DNA from: JARRQB01 sp965368585
Lineage (GTDB): Bacteria; Pseudomonadota; Gammaproteobacteria; Chromatiales; Chromatiaceae
Reading direction: 5' to 3'
NCBI GenBank assembly: GCA_965368585.1
Contig: CBDUNM010000057.1
Coordinates: 1-25,805 of the forward strand
Length of the DNA stretch: 25,805 nt
In this document: piece by piece, positions 13,917 to 21,469 of the stretch
How positions within the stretch are numbered: the first letter of the stretch is position 1
Layout: every line of letters begins with the position of its first letter
Program-made: the position numbers and the translations under genes
The notes under the pieces: model-generated
What the model was told of the DNA's origin: nothing
The model's database searches: none
The model's input: the letters and a program-made list of their open reading frames with translations, nothing else

Positions 13917-14760
13917 CGTGCGTACGCAGACCTCGGCGGCGATGAGCAGTACGGGTATGGGGCTTACAGCGGCCGACTACGCGACGATACACGAATTTCT
14001 CGAACTCCAGGCAGGGATAAGACTGGGGGTGGGCAAGGAATACCTGGTGACCAGCCGCCTCGGTCGTGTGTTGCGGCACTTCGATCTGCCGGATTTCTCC
14101 GCGCTTGCGAAACGGCTTGGAGAGGTTGGTGCACGCCAGCTCCAGGTGGCGGTGGTCGACGCAATGACTACCAACGAAACGTTCTGGTTCCGCGATCCTG
14201 CCCACTATCGCATTCTCACCGAGTGCGTATTGCCCAATCTTACGCCCAATGGATTGCGGATTTGGTCGGCAGCGTGTTCCACCGGTCAAGAACCCTATTC
14301 GTTGGCGATGATCCTGGCCGACGTCAAAAGAGGTCGTGCCGGCGGACGGTGCGAGATCGTCGGAACGGATCTATCGTTATCGGCGCTGACCCAGGCAAGG
14401 GAGGCGCGTTATTGCGGGATGTCGGCGTCGCGCGGTCTCAGCGACGCGCAACGACAGCGCTTCTTCGTGCAAGAGGATGACTGCATCGAGGTACGTCCGG
14501 AGTACAAGGCCGGGGTGAGCTTTCGCGAATTCAACCTGCTTGAGCCGTTCGACACGCTCGGCCGGTTCGATGCGGTATTCTGTCGCAACGTACTGATCTA
14601 TTTTTCGGCGGAGCGCAAGCGCGACATCCTTGAGCGCGTCGCGCGGGTGCTCAATCCGGGCGGTTACCTTTTTCTGGGTTCCACTGAATCCATGAGCAGT
14701 CACGACGACCTGTTCGAAATGCAGAACGTTCGCGGTGGCCTGGTATACCGTCGCCGCTGA
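13894..14760 (+). CDS. cheR: CheR, chemoreceptor glutamate methyltransferase
   Basis: CheR transfers methyl groups from SAM to glutamates of chemoreceptors, setting adaptation. Numbered from ATG 13894, the N-terminal helical domain carries EFLELQAGIRLGVGKEYLVTSRL (about 34-56). TTNETFWFRD is at 92-101, the SAM-binding WSAACSTGQEPYSLAM is at 124-139, GTDLS is at 157-161, FCRNVLIYF is at 229-237 and NPGGYLFLGSTES is at 254-266. All are family hallmarks. From 13894 it would overlap cheV by 23 bases and have AGGAG 13 bases upstream. Family similarity starts later, so ATG 13942 or 13957 are realistic alternatives without a visible ribosome site. It closes the cheV-cheR pair; flgB follows behind its own promoter. 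Confidence 0.95.
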   Translation: MRGKPLLDVRTQTSAAMSSTGMGLTAADYATIHEFLELQAGIRLGVGKEYLVTSRLGRVLRHFDLPDFSALAKRLGEVGARQLQVAVVDAMTTNETFWFRDPAHYRILTECVLPNLTPNGLRIWSAACSTGQEPYSLAMILADVKRGRAGGRCEIVGTDLSLSALTQAREARYCGMSASRGLSDAQRQRFFVQEDDCIEVRPEYKAGVSFREFNLLEPFDTLGRFDAVFCRNVLIYFSAERKRDILERVARVLNPGGYLFLGSTESMSSHDDLFEMQNVRGGLVYRRR

Positions 14761-14762
14761 TC

Positions 14763-14789
14763 TTGCCGGCAGGCGGCAAACGCTTGCCG
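14763..14789 (+). other. Alternative hairpins after cheR
   Basis: TTGCCG (14763-14768) can pair with CGGCAA (14774-14779), which can instead pair with a second TTGCCG (14784-14789). The structure could slow or end transcription between cheR and the flgB promoter. There is no T-run, so it is not a standard intrinsic terminator. Confidence 0.3.
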
Positions 14790-14843
14790 ATTCCCTCGTC
14801 CGTCAACCTCAATAATTAAAGCATTAACAGGTAGTTAGCTATA

Positions 14844-14860
14844 TGGCATGGGTTCTGCAA
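14844..14860 (+). promoter_or_regulatory. Sigma-54 (RpoN) -24/-12 promoter for the flgB operon
   Basis: TGGCATGGGTTCTGCAA carries the invariant GG (14845-14846) and GC (14857-14858) exactly ten bases apart, with TGGCA and TGCA flanks close to the TGGCACG-N4-TTGCA consensus. The expected start is near 14870, about 28 bases before the flgB ATG. RpoN control (through a FleQ/FlrC-type activator encoded elsewhere) of flgB operons is standard in polar-flagellate gammaproteobacteria. Confidence 0.75.
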
Positions 14861-14897
14861 CCAAGTCGTCAGGTACTTACTGACGGTCTTGATTGCG

Positions 14898-15287
14898 ATG
14901 AAACTCGATAACGCGTTTGGCCTGCATGAACAGGCGCTACAGCTCCGCTCGCGGCGCGCCGAAGTGCTGGCCAGTAATCTAACCAACGCCGATACGCCCA
15001 ACTACAAAGCGCGCGATTTCGACTTTGCCAAGTTGATGCAGCAGCAACTGGTGCAACCCGTGCGCCAGATTGCCACCCAGGCTGCGCATATCCGCACCGA
15101 TGGCGGCCTCGTTGCTGCGACCCAGTTGCAGTTTCGTATACCGCAACAAGCGACGCTCGACGGCAACACGGTTGAGATCGAATCCGAACAGGCCCGCTAC
15201 GGAGCCAACGCCCTGCAGTACCAGGCATCCTTGCGTTTCCTCGATGGCAAGATCAAAGGTCTGATGACGGCGTTGACCGGTAACTGA
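14898..15287 (+). CDS. flgB: FlgB, proximal rod protein
   Basis: FlgB is one of the rod proteins that span the periplasm and drive the hook and filament. The 129-residue length fits. The N-terminal motif is LHEQALQLRSRRAEVLASNLTNADTPNYKARDFDF, with the ASNLxNxDTPxYKARD signature at about residues 28-42. A variable middle follows, and the C-terminal helix LQYQASLRFLDGKIKGLMTAL ends the protein. It starts the flgBCDE run behind the sigma-54 promoter. The frame can open at TTG 14889, but ATG 14898 gives the family's usual start (MKLDNAFGLHEQAL). Confidence 0.96.
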   Translation: MKLDNAFGLHEQALQLRSRRAEVLASNLTNADTPNYKARDFDFAKLMQQQLVQPVRQIATQAAHIRTDGGLVAATQLQFRIPQQATLDGNTVEIESEQARYGANALQYQASLRFLDGKIKGLMTALTGN

Positions 15288-15298
15288 GGTAGATCCCT

Positions 15299-15712
15299 AT
15301 GGCCAGTATGAAGATTTTTGACATCGCCGGCAGCGGCATGACCGCGCAAACGCTGCGATTGAATCTGGTAGCCAGCAACATGGCCAACGTCGACGCCGTG
15401 TCGAGCAGCAGTGAGGCGACTTACAAGGCCCGGGTGCCGGTGTTTCGAGCGGTCTTGGATGACTTCACTAAACAGGCGCCGGCAACGGGTGTGAACATGG
15501 TCGGGGTGCTGGAAAGCAATGCGCCGCTGACCCGTGAGTACGCACCCAATCACCCGGCCGCCGATCAGGACGGCTACATCTTTCGACCCAACGTGAACAT
15601 GGTGGAGGAGATGGCCAACATGATCTCGGCCTCCCGCGCCTATCAGAACAATATCGAAGTCATCAACTCCGCCAAGCAGATGATGACCGCAACCATCAAT
15701 CTCGGGAGATAA
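15299..15712 (+). CDS. flgC: FlgC, proximal rod protein
   Basis: FlgC forms part of the rod next to FlgB and FlgF. At 137 residues it has the family length. The N-terminal block is FDIAGSGMTAQTLRLNLVASNMANVDAVSSSSEATYKARVPVF, and the C-terminal block is VNMVEEMANMISASRAYQNNIEVINSAKQMM. The pattern NPxVNxVEEMxNMIxASRxYQxN is diagnostic, although the Pro of the usual DPN is replaced within FRPNVNM. GAGGT lies just before ATG 15299. The gap from flgB is 11 bases and to flgD 6 bases, so the three are co-translated from one message. Confidence 0.97.
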   Translation: MASMKIFDIAGSGMTAQTLRLNLVASNMANVDAVSSSSEATYKARVPVFRAVLDDFTKQAPATGVNMVGVLESNAPLTREYAPNHPAADQDGYIFRPNVNMVEEMANMISASRAYQNNIEVINSAKQMMTATINLGR

Positions 15713-15718
15713 CCACAC

Positions 15719-16399
15719 ATGAGCGCGATCTCAGCGACTGACGATTTGTTTGCCTCCCTCGGCCTGAACCGGGAGCTGGAGTCGGAGTCGACCAACGACC
15801 CAAGCGAACTGGGGCTGGAAACCTTTCTACAGTTGATGGTTACCCAGCTCAATAACCAGGATCCGTTCGAGCCGATGGACAACGGCCAGTTTCTCAGCGA
15901 GATCGCGCAGTTCAGTACGGTCTCCGGGCTGGACAAGTTGAATACCTCGTTCGGCGATCTCTCCACCAGTCTGACCTCGGGGCAGGCGCTGCAGGCCGGC
16001 ACGCTGGTGGGCAGGGAAGTATTGGCGCCCATCGATATCGGCCGGCTCGACGCCGGCGGCGTCGTTCGCGGACAAGCCACCCTGGCAGGGTATTCGGGCG
16101 ATGTCCTGGTACGCGTCACCGACGAAGTGGGGCAGCTGGTCAGGGAACTGCGCCTGGGTGCACACGAATCCGGGCCGGTTGATTTTTCGTGGGACGGCAC
16201 GACCGACGCCGGAGGCCATGCAGAGCCCGGCCTGTACAACGTGCGGGTCGCCGCCATGCGTGCCGACGGCACGGAAGATCTCCAGACCCAGCTCTACGCG
16301 AAGGTGAACAGCGTGAGCTTCGGCGCCAACAGCGGTTTGACGCTGAACCTTCAGGGCCTGGGTCCGATCGCTTTTAACAATATCTCTGAAATTCACTGA
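15719..16399 (+). CDS. flgD: FlgD, hook-cap (hook assembly scaffold) protein
   Basis: FlgD caps the growing hook and is shed when the hook is complete. The N-terminal block GLETFLQLMVTQLNNQDPFEPMDNGQFLSEIAQFSTVSGLDKL (about residues 33-77) is the family signature. The C-terminal part has the Tudor-like and FnIII-like region with LVGREVL, GYSGDVLVRVTDEVGQLVREL, and the late VDFSWDGTTDAGGHAEPGLYNVRV motif (FxWDGxxxxGxxxpxGxY). At 226 residues it is normal. GGGAGA precedes ATG 15719 by about nine bases. It precedes flgE, whose product it helps assemble. Confidence 0.97.
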   Translation: MSAISATDDLFASLGLNRELESESTNDPSELGLETFLQLMVTQLNNQDPFEPMDNGQFLSEIAQFSTVSGLDKLNTSFGDLSTSLTSGQALQAGTLVGREVLAPIDIGRLDAGGVVRGQATLAGYSGDVLVRVTDEVGQLVRELRLGAHESGPVDFSWDGTTDAGGHAEPGLYNVRVAAMRADGTEDLQTQLYAKVNSVSFGANSGLTLNLQGLGPIAFNNISEIH

Positions 16400-16415
16400 T
16401 CGGGAGAACGCCGAC

Positions 16416-17681
16416 ATGCCATTTCGTATTGCCTTGAGCGGCCTCAACGCTGCATCCACCGATCTCGAAGTGACCGGTAACAACATCGCCAATGCCGCGA
16501 CCAACGGCTTTAAGGAGTCCCGGGCCGAGTTTGCGGATCTGTATGCGAACTCGATCCAGGATCAAAGCAGCACGGCCGCGGGCCGGGGCGTGCGGGTCGC
16601 GCAGGTCGCACAACAGTTTCATCAGGGCTCGATCGATTTCACCTCGAACAATCTGGACTTGGCCATCTCGGGTGACGGTTTCTTTGTCCTGCATGACGCC
16701 GACGGTACCCAGACCTACACCCGGGCCGGTGCCTACCGCGTTGACAAGGTCGGTAACGTCGTCAACCACAAGAACCAGCACCTGCAGGTCTACCCCGCGT
16801 TGACGGGCGTGGGCGGCGCAACGACTTTCAGTACCGGTGTGCTGTCCAACCTGCAGCTGCCGATCGCGCCCAGCGCGCCGAACCCGACTTCGTCCATCAG
16901 CGCGGCACTGAATCTCGATTCGTCGAATACGGTACCCCCGGTCGCGTTTGATCCCGCGAGTCCCTCGACCTACAACAGCGCCACATCGACGACCGTCTAC
17001 GATTCGCTTGGCAATACGCACACCGCGACGATGTATTTCGTGAAAGCGGGTGCCAACGCCTGGAACGGTCATCTGGCGCTGTCGAACGGGGCCTTTAGCA
17101 CACCCCTGGACGCGGTGCACACCAACGTTTCACCGGCGTTCGCCCTGGGTTTCGATTCAGCAGGAAACCTGACCACGCCCGCTTCAGGGCAGATCGATCT
17201 GACCGGCAACCTCTTTACCCCGGCGACCGGCGCAACGCCGCTGAGCCTGACCATGGACCTTACGGGTACCAGTCAGTACGGGTCCAACTTCGCGGTCAAC
17301 AACCTCACGCAGAACGGCTACACCTCGGGCCGCCTGGCGAGTGTCGACGTCGATACCGAAGGGGTTGTGTTCGCCCGCTACACCAACGGCGAGTCGGACG
17401 CCCTGGGCAAGGTTTCGTTGGCCAAGTTCAACAATGCACAGGGCTTGCGGCAGCTCGGCGATACCAACTGGGGCGAAACCTTTTCCTCGGGCAATGCGCA
17501 ACTCGGCGAAGCCGGCACCTCCAGCTTTGGCCAGATCCAGTCGGGCGCGCTAGAGGCATCCAACGTCGACATTGCCGCACAGCTGGTGAACCTCATCACG
17601 GCGCAGCGCAACTTTCAGGCGAACGCCGAAGTGATCTCAACGGCCGATACGGTGACGCAAACAATCATCAACATTCGCTGA
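16416..17681 (+). CDS. flgE: FlgE, flagellar hook protein
   Basis: FlgE polymerises into the hook, the universal joint between rod and filament. The N-terminus MPFRIALSGLNAASTDLEVTGNNIANAATNGFKESRAEF has the rod/hook signature NNIANAxTxGFK. SGDGFFVLHDADGTQTYTRAGAY is the conserved turn at about 88-110. The C-terminus has GALEASNVDIAAQLVNLITAQRNFQANAEVISTAD, the shared axial-protein helix that forms coiled coils in the inner hook layer. At 421 residues it has a normal Pseudomonas-type size with a large Ser/Thr/Asn-rich outer domain. GGGAG lies about nine bases before the ATG. It follows flgD by 16 bases. Confidence 0.97.
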   Translation: MPFRIALSGLNAASTDLEVTGNNIANAATNGFKESRAEFADLYANSIQDQSSTAAGRGVRVAQVAQQFHQGSIDFTSNNLDLAISGDGFFVLHDADGTQTYTRAGAYRVDKVGNVVNHKNQHLQVYPALTGVGGATTFSTGVLSNLQLPIAPSAPNPTSSISAALNLDSSNTVPPVAFDPASPSTYNSATSTTVYDSLGNTHTATMYFVKAGANAWNGHLALSNGAFSTPLDAVHTNVSPAFALGFDSAGNLTTPASGQIDLTGNLFTPATGATPLSLTMDLTGTSQYGSNFAVNNLTQNGYTSGRLASVDVDTEGVVFARYTNGESDALGKVSLAKFNNAQGLRQLGDTNWGETFSSGNAQLGEAGTSSFGQIQSGALEASNVDIAAQLVNLITAQRNFQANAEVISTADTVTQTIINIR

Positions 17682-17690
17682 TGAAATTGA

Positions 17691-17711
17691 GCGGCCGGTT
17701 TGACCGGTCGC
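17691..17711 (+). other. Stem-loop between flgE and flgF
   Basis: GCGGCCGGT (17691-17699), a TTG loop and ACCGGTCGC (17703-17711) form a nine-pair stem with one mismatch. No T-run follows, so full termination is unlikely. It could stabilise the end of the flgBCDE message, giving more hook protein than the downstream proteins. Confidence 0.4.
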
Positions 17712-17744
17712 CAACCAACCAACGGCGAAGTCCAGGAGACGACT

Positions 17745-18485
17745 ATGGATCGCATGCTTTACGTAGCGATGAGCGGCGCCAAGGAAACGCTGATTGCCCA
17801 GGGCAATGCCTCTTCCAATCTGGCGAACTCGGCCACTACCGGGTTTCAGGCGGATCTCAACCAGTTTCGTTCAATGCCGGTATTCGGCCAGGGGTTCCCC
17901 ACGCGGGTCTACGCCATGGACGAACGGCCGCAAACGGATTTCGCGCACGGCAGCATTCAGCACACCGGCCGCGATCTGGATATCGCGGTCAAGACCGGCG
18001 GCTATATCGCCGTGCAATCGCGCGACGGCAGCGAGGCGTACACGCGTCGTGGCGACCTGTGGGTAGATGAAAACGGCCTGTTGAAGACCGGCAACGGTTT
18101 GCCGGTGATCGGCAACGGCGGGCCCGTCGCCATACCGCCCGCCGAGAAGATAGAGATCGGCGTCGACGGTACGATCTCGGTTCGGCCCCTGGGTCAGGCC
18201 GCCAATGAACTGGCGATCGTCGACCGCATCAAACTGGTCAGTCCCCCCGTCGAAGATCTCAAAAAGAGTCCCGATGGGTTAATCCGACTGGCGTCCGGTG
18301 AAGACGCCGATTTCGATGCCAATCAACGGGTTGCACAAGGCACCCTGGAGGCCAGCAACGTCAACGTGGTCGACGAGATGGTCAACATGATCGAGCTTTC
18401 GCGCCGCTTCGAATTGCAGGTGAAGATGATGCGCACGGCAGAATCCAATGCAGAAGCAAGTGCCAGCCTGGTGCGCTCGGCTTAA
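17745..18485 (+). CDS. flgF: FlgF, proximal rod protein
   Basis: FlgF is a rod subunit near the distal rod junction. From ATG 17745 the protein has 246 residues. It starts MDRMLYVAMSGAKETLIAQGNASSNLANSATTGFQADL, with the rod/hook motif NLANxxTxGF. The middle has the GRDLDIAVKTGGYIAVQSRDGSEAYTRRGDL turn. The end is QGTLEASNVNVVDEMVNMIELSRRFELQVKMMRTAE, typical of FlgF/FlgG. ATG 17745 is preferred over the first open start at 17700 because AGGAG (17734-17738) lies six bases upstream and the family starts there. The next gene is 344 bases away because a repeat element is inserted. Confidence 0.96.
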   Translation: MDRMLYVAMSGAKETLIAQGNASSNLANSATTGFQADLNQFRSMPVFGQGFPTRVYAMDERPQTDFAHGSIQHTGRDLDIAVKTGGYIAVQSRDGSEAYTRRGDLWVDENGLLKTGNGLPVIGNGGPVAIPPAEKIEIGVDGTISVRPLGQAANELAIVDRIKLVSPPVEDLKKSPDGLIRLASGEDADFDANQRVAQGTLEASNVNVVDEMVNMIELSRRFELQVKMMRTAESNAEASASLVRSA

Positions 18486-18542
18486 TCATGGCAAGGATTT
18501 TGCGACGCGATTATCAAGTTTCGTTGCCACGAGCGATACGGC

Positions 18543-18734
18543 CGCTGCGATTGGCTGTTTCTGGAGGCAACGTTGGCGGCAGGGGTGAGGCTGCGAAGCA
18601 GCGAACGCCCTTGCCACGGACGCAAAGGGCTGGACTTGCAAGCGATGCAGGGACTGCATAGCACCGCAAGCCGCCGCCGAGCCTGCACGGTCGTATCCAT
18701 GGCGTGTTCCGGAAGAATGGCCAATAGCAGCGAC
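18543..18734. mobile_element. MITE-like element inside the flg operon
   Basis: The left end, CGCTGCGATTGGC (18543-18555), matches the complement of the right end, GCCAATAGCAGCG (near 18719-18731), with one difference. Imperfect pairing continues inward (TTTCTGG against CCGGAAGAA). The 190-base inside has no coding capacity and several short dyads (CTGCGAAGCAG, GATGCAGGGACTGCAT). A diverged relative lies at 6229-6390. It is probably non-autonomous and mobilised by a transposase elsewhere. Confidence 0.6.
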
Positions 18735-18760
18735 AAACCGCGGGCTGCCGAATTACTACC

Positions 18761-18776
18761 TGGCGTTTGAGATGCC
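18761..18776 (+). promoter_or_regulatory. Weak sigma-54-like site upstream of flgG
   Basis: TGGCGTTTGAGATGCC has GG (18762-18763) and GC (18774-18775) exactly ten bases apart, the strict RpoN requirement. The flanks match the consensus only partly (TGGC, then ATGC). It would start transcription near 18787, about 43 bases before flgG, and could rescue flgGHIJKL from polarity of the inserted element. Confidence 0.35.
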
Positions 18777-18829
18777 GGCGCGTCGCGACATACGACAACA
18801 GTCCGATACAGATACAAGAGGAACCCGAT

Positions 18830-19615
18830 ATGTACCCCGCACTGTGGATTGCAAAAACAGGACTGGACGCGCAGCAGACGCGCATGTCCGTGATTTCGAA
18901 CAACCTCGCCAACGTCAACACGACCGGGTTCAAACGCGACCGTGCGGTGTTCGAGGACCTCATCTATCAGAACGTTCGGCAGGCGGGGGCACAATCGACG
19001 GAGGATACCCAGCTGCCGTCGGGCCTCTACCTGGGCACCGGGGTCAGAACCGTCGCCACGCAGAAGCTGCACACGCAAGGCAACATCGTGCAAACCGAAA
19101 ACAGTTTCGACGTCGCGATTCAGGGCCGCGGTTTTTACCAGGTGCTGCATCCGGATGGTTCGATCGTCTACAGCCGCGACGGTTCGTTCGGAATGGACAA
19201 CACCGGTCAGCTGGTGACGCAAAACGGCTATCTGGTCGAGCCGGCCATCACGGTGCCCGCCAATACCATCAGCCTGACCGTTGGTTCAGACGGCACGGTA
19301 TCGGCGCTGGTGGCAGGCAGCAGTGCGCCTACCACGCTGGGCAACATCACCATCGCGCAGTTCATCAACCCGACGGGACTCGAAGCTGTCGGCGACAACC
19401 TGTACCGCGAAACCGCCGCCAGCGGCGCCCCGCAGGTCGACGTGCCCGGCCAGAACGGTTCGGGCACCCTAATTCAGGGTGCACTGGAGAGTTCCAACGT
19501 CAACGTGGTCGAAGAACTGGTGAATATGATCGAAACGCAGCGCGCTTATGAAATGAACTCCAAAGCGATTTCCACCACCGACGATATGCTCGGCTACGTG
19601 AGCAACCAGCTCTAA
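18830..19615 (+). CDS. flgG: FlgG, distal rod protein
   Basis: FlgG forms the distal rod on which the L and P rings assemble. From ATG 18830 the protein has 261 residues, the normal length. The N-terminus MYPALWIAKTGLDAQQTRMSVISNNLANVNTTGFKRDRAVFEDL is nearly invariant in this family. It is followed by DVAIQGRGFYQVLHPDGSIVYSRDGSF. The C-terminus has QGALESSNVNVVEELVNMIETQRAYEMNSKAISTTDDMLGYVSNQL. The frame opens at 18767, but AGAGGA (18817-18822) fixes the start at 18830. It heads the flgGHIJKL run, after an element-filled gap from flgF. Confidence 0.98.
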   Translation: MYPALWIAKTGLDAQQTRMSVISNNLANVNTTGFKRDRAVFEDLIYQNVRQAGAQSTEDTQLPSGLYLGTGVRTVATQKLHTQGNIVQTENSFDVAIQGRGFYQVLHPDGSIVYSRDGSFGMDNTGQLVTQNGYLVEPAITVPANTISLTVGSDGTVSALVAGSSAPTTLGNITIAQFINPTGLEAVGDNLYRETAASGAPQVDVPGQNGSGTLIQGALESSNVNVVEELVNMIETQRAYEMNSKAISTTDDMLGYVSNQL

Positions 19616-19630
19616 GCGGGGTTGAATGAC

Positions 19631-20320
19631 ATGCGATTTTCTATCCCGATCATCGCGCTGGCGACGCTGGTGCTCGCCGGTTGCCAATCGACACCGGTAC
19701 GCGACCCGGAGTACGCGCCGGTCGAAGCGCGTGTATTGCCGCCCATGCCGACGGGAAACGGGTCGATCTACCAGGCTGGCTACGACCGGCGCTGGTTCGA
19801 GGATCTGCGGGCGCGGCGGGTGGGCGACATGTTGACGGTCAATCTGGTCGAACAGACCGATGCCAGTATTTCCAACAACACCTCGGTGTCAAAATCCAAC
19901 AACACCTCGATCACCAACCCGACCCTGTTGGGCAACCCGCTGAGCTTCAATGCGCCGCTGATCAACGGCAACAGTTCATCCCTGGGTTTCTCGCTCAACT
20001 CGTCGACGGACTTTTCCGGACAAGGCGACAACGCCCAAAGCAACGAGTTGAGCGGCTCGGTGACCGTGACGGTGATCGAGGCGCTGCCCAACGGCTATTT
20101 GCGGGTGCGCGGTGAAAAGCGCATCGGGACCAATGGCGGCAACGAGTATGTCAAGCTCTCGGGCATCGTCAGACCCGAAGACATAGACGCCAACAACTCG
20201 CTGCCTTCGACCAAGATCGCTGACGCAACGCTGATCTATATCGGCGAAGGCCAGATCGCCAACGCCAACGTCATGGGGTGGCTGGCGAAATTCTTTATTT
20301 CCAGCCTGATGCCATTCTAA
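19631..20320 (+). CDS. flgH: FlgH, outer-membrane L-ring lipoprotein
   Basis: FlgH forms the L ring, the bushing in the outer membrane. The N-terminus has a lipoprotein signal with the lipobox LVLAGC and acylated Cys at residue 18 (from ATG 19631). The mature part has SIYQAGYDRRWFEDLRARRVGDMLTVNLVEQTDAS, an Asn/Ser-rich middle and GSVTVTVIEALPNGYLRVRGEKRI. It ends VRPEDIDANNSLPSTKIADATLIYIGEGQIANANVMGWLAKFF, the conserved FlgH block. The length of 229 residues fits. TTG 19622 is an alternative start in frame. It follows flgG by 15 bases and precedes flgI, as usual. Confidence 0.97.
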   Translation: MRFSIPIIALATLVLAGCQSTPVRDPEYAPVEARVLPPMPTGNGSIYQAGYDRRWFEDLRARRVGDMLTVNLVEQTDASISNNTSVSKSNNTSITNPTLLGNPLSFNAPLINGNSSSLGFSLNSSTDFSGQGDNAQSNELSGSVTVTVIEALPNGYLRVRGEKRIGTNGGNEYVKLSGIVRPEDIDANNSLPSTKIADATLIYIGEGQIANANVMGWLAKFFISSLMPF

Positions 20321-20341
20321 CGATAGTTCACTGGACCAATC

Positions 20342-21469
20342 ATGCCTCTATTCGAGAAAGCAACGATAAAACTTCGCCGACACCTGCTGGCGGTATTGAT
20401 CGTGACCGTCCCGGCGCTGGCATCGGCGGAGCGGATCAAGGACCTGGCTGGTATACAAGGCGTGCGGTCGAACCAGTTGCTCGGGTACGGCCTGGTGGTG
20501 GGCCTCGACGGCAGCGGCGACAAGGTCAATTCCTCGCCGTTCACGCGCCAGAGTTTGAACAGCCTGCTGACACAACTGGGTATCGTGGTACCACCCGGTA
20601 CGACGTTGAACCCTAAAAACGTGGCGGCCGCGAGCATTCACGCGGAATTACCGCCGTTTGCCAAGCCGGGCCAGAAGATCGACGTCACCGTGTCGTCGAT
20701 CGGCGATGCCAAGAGCCTGCGCGGCGGCAGTCTGCTGATGTCGCCGTTGAAGGGCATCGACGGGCAGGTCTACGCCATCGCGCAAGGGAACCTGGTGGTG
20801 GGCGGTCTGGCGGCGGAAGGCGCGGACGGATCCAAGGTGACGATCAATATCCCATCGACCGGTCGCGTACCCGGCGGTGCCACGGTCGAACGCGCGGTCA
20901 AGTCGCCGTTCGGCAGTGAACCGACCCTGACCTTGAATCTTCACTCGGGCGATTTCACCACCGTGCAGCGCGTGGTTCAGGCGATCAACCGGGCGATGGG
21001 GCCGGGTGCGGCGAAACCGCTGGACGCGACGTCGGTGAGCGTCAACGCGCCGCGCGATATCGGCCAGCGGGTGGCCTACGTGTCGATGATCGAGAATCTG
21101 GAAATCGATCCGGCGGCCGCGGTGGCCAAGGTCATCGTCAACTCACGAACCGGCACCGTGGTGATCAACAGTACGGTGCGTGTGTCGCCGGCCGCGGTCA
21201 GTCACGGCAGTCTGACGGTGACCATCAGCGAGAATGCGGAGGTCTCACAGCCCAATCCTCTGGGCGGCGGCAATACCGCCGTGGTACCGCAGTCGGATGT
21301 GGCGGTCAGCGAAGGAGGCAGCCGCATGTTCGTGTTCGATCCGGGGGTGAGTCTGGATGAAGTGGTGCGAGCGGTGAACCAGGTCGGCGCTGCACCCAGC
21401 GATCTGGTGGCGATCCTCGAGGCGCTGCGGCAGGCCGGGGCGCTCAGAGCGGAACTGGTGATCATCTGA
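20342..21469 (+). CDS. flgI: FlgI, periplasmic P-ring protein
   Basis: FlgI polymerises in the peptidoglycan layer as the P ring, with help from FlgA. The 375-residue precursor starts with a Sec signal peptide (RRHLLAVLIVTVPALASA, cleavage before ERIKDLAGIQG at residue 30). The mature start ERIKDLAxIxGVRxNQLxGYGLVVGLxGxGD is the family signature. Later blocks include SSIGDAKSLRGGSLLMSPLKGIDGQVYAIAQGNLVVGG, and PNPLGGGNTAVVPQSDVAVSEG before the C-terminal DPGVSLDEVVRAVNQVGAAPSDLVAILEALRQAGALRAELVII. The stop TGA overlaps the flgJ start as TGATG, so the two are translationally coupled. Confidence 0.98.
   Translation: MPLFEKATIKLRRHLLAVLIVTVPALASAERIKDLAGIQGVRSNQLLGYGLVVGLDGSGDKVNSSPFTRQSLNSLLTQLGIVVPPGTTLNPKNVAAASIHAELPPFAKPGQKIDVTVSSIGDAKSLRGGSLLMSPLKGIDGQVYAIAQGNLVVGGLAAEGADGSKVTINIPSTGRVPGGATVERAVKSPFGSEPTLTLNLHSGDFTTVQRVVQAINRAMGPGAAKPLDATSVSVNAPRDIGQRVAYVSMIENLEIDPAAAVAKVIVNSRTGTVVINSTVRVSPAAVSHGSLTVTISENAEVSQPNPLGGGNTAVVPQSDVAVSEGGSRMFVFDPGVSLDEVVRAVNQVGAAPSDLVAILEALRQAGALRAELVII

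Larger units (their letters stand above)
18486..18829. other. Unusually long flgF-flgG gap
   Basis: Rod genes flgF and flgG are normally only tens of bases apart. Here 344 bases intervene, most of them taken by an inverted-repeat element (18543-18734). About 95 bases remain before flgG; these hold a weak sigma-54-like site and the flgG ribosome site. Frames of up to 149 codons read antisense through the gap but are not credible genes. Confidence 0.7.

Noticed and set aside
16374..17120. 248-codon minus-strand frame (and the 225-codon one at 15827-16504)
   Set aside because: Both are antisense to flgD and flgE and are arginine/glycine-rich shadows.
17691..17711. Rho-independent terminator after flgE
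   Set aside because: The stem is good but no T-run follows, and flgF starts 34 bases later in the same direction.
18482..19222. 246-codon minus-strand frame over the flgF-flgG gap
   Set aside because: It spans the inverted-repeat element and continues antisense into flgG, with no ribosome site or family motif.
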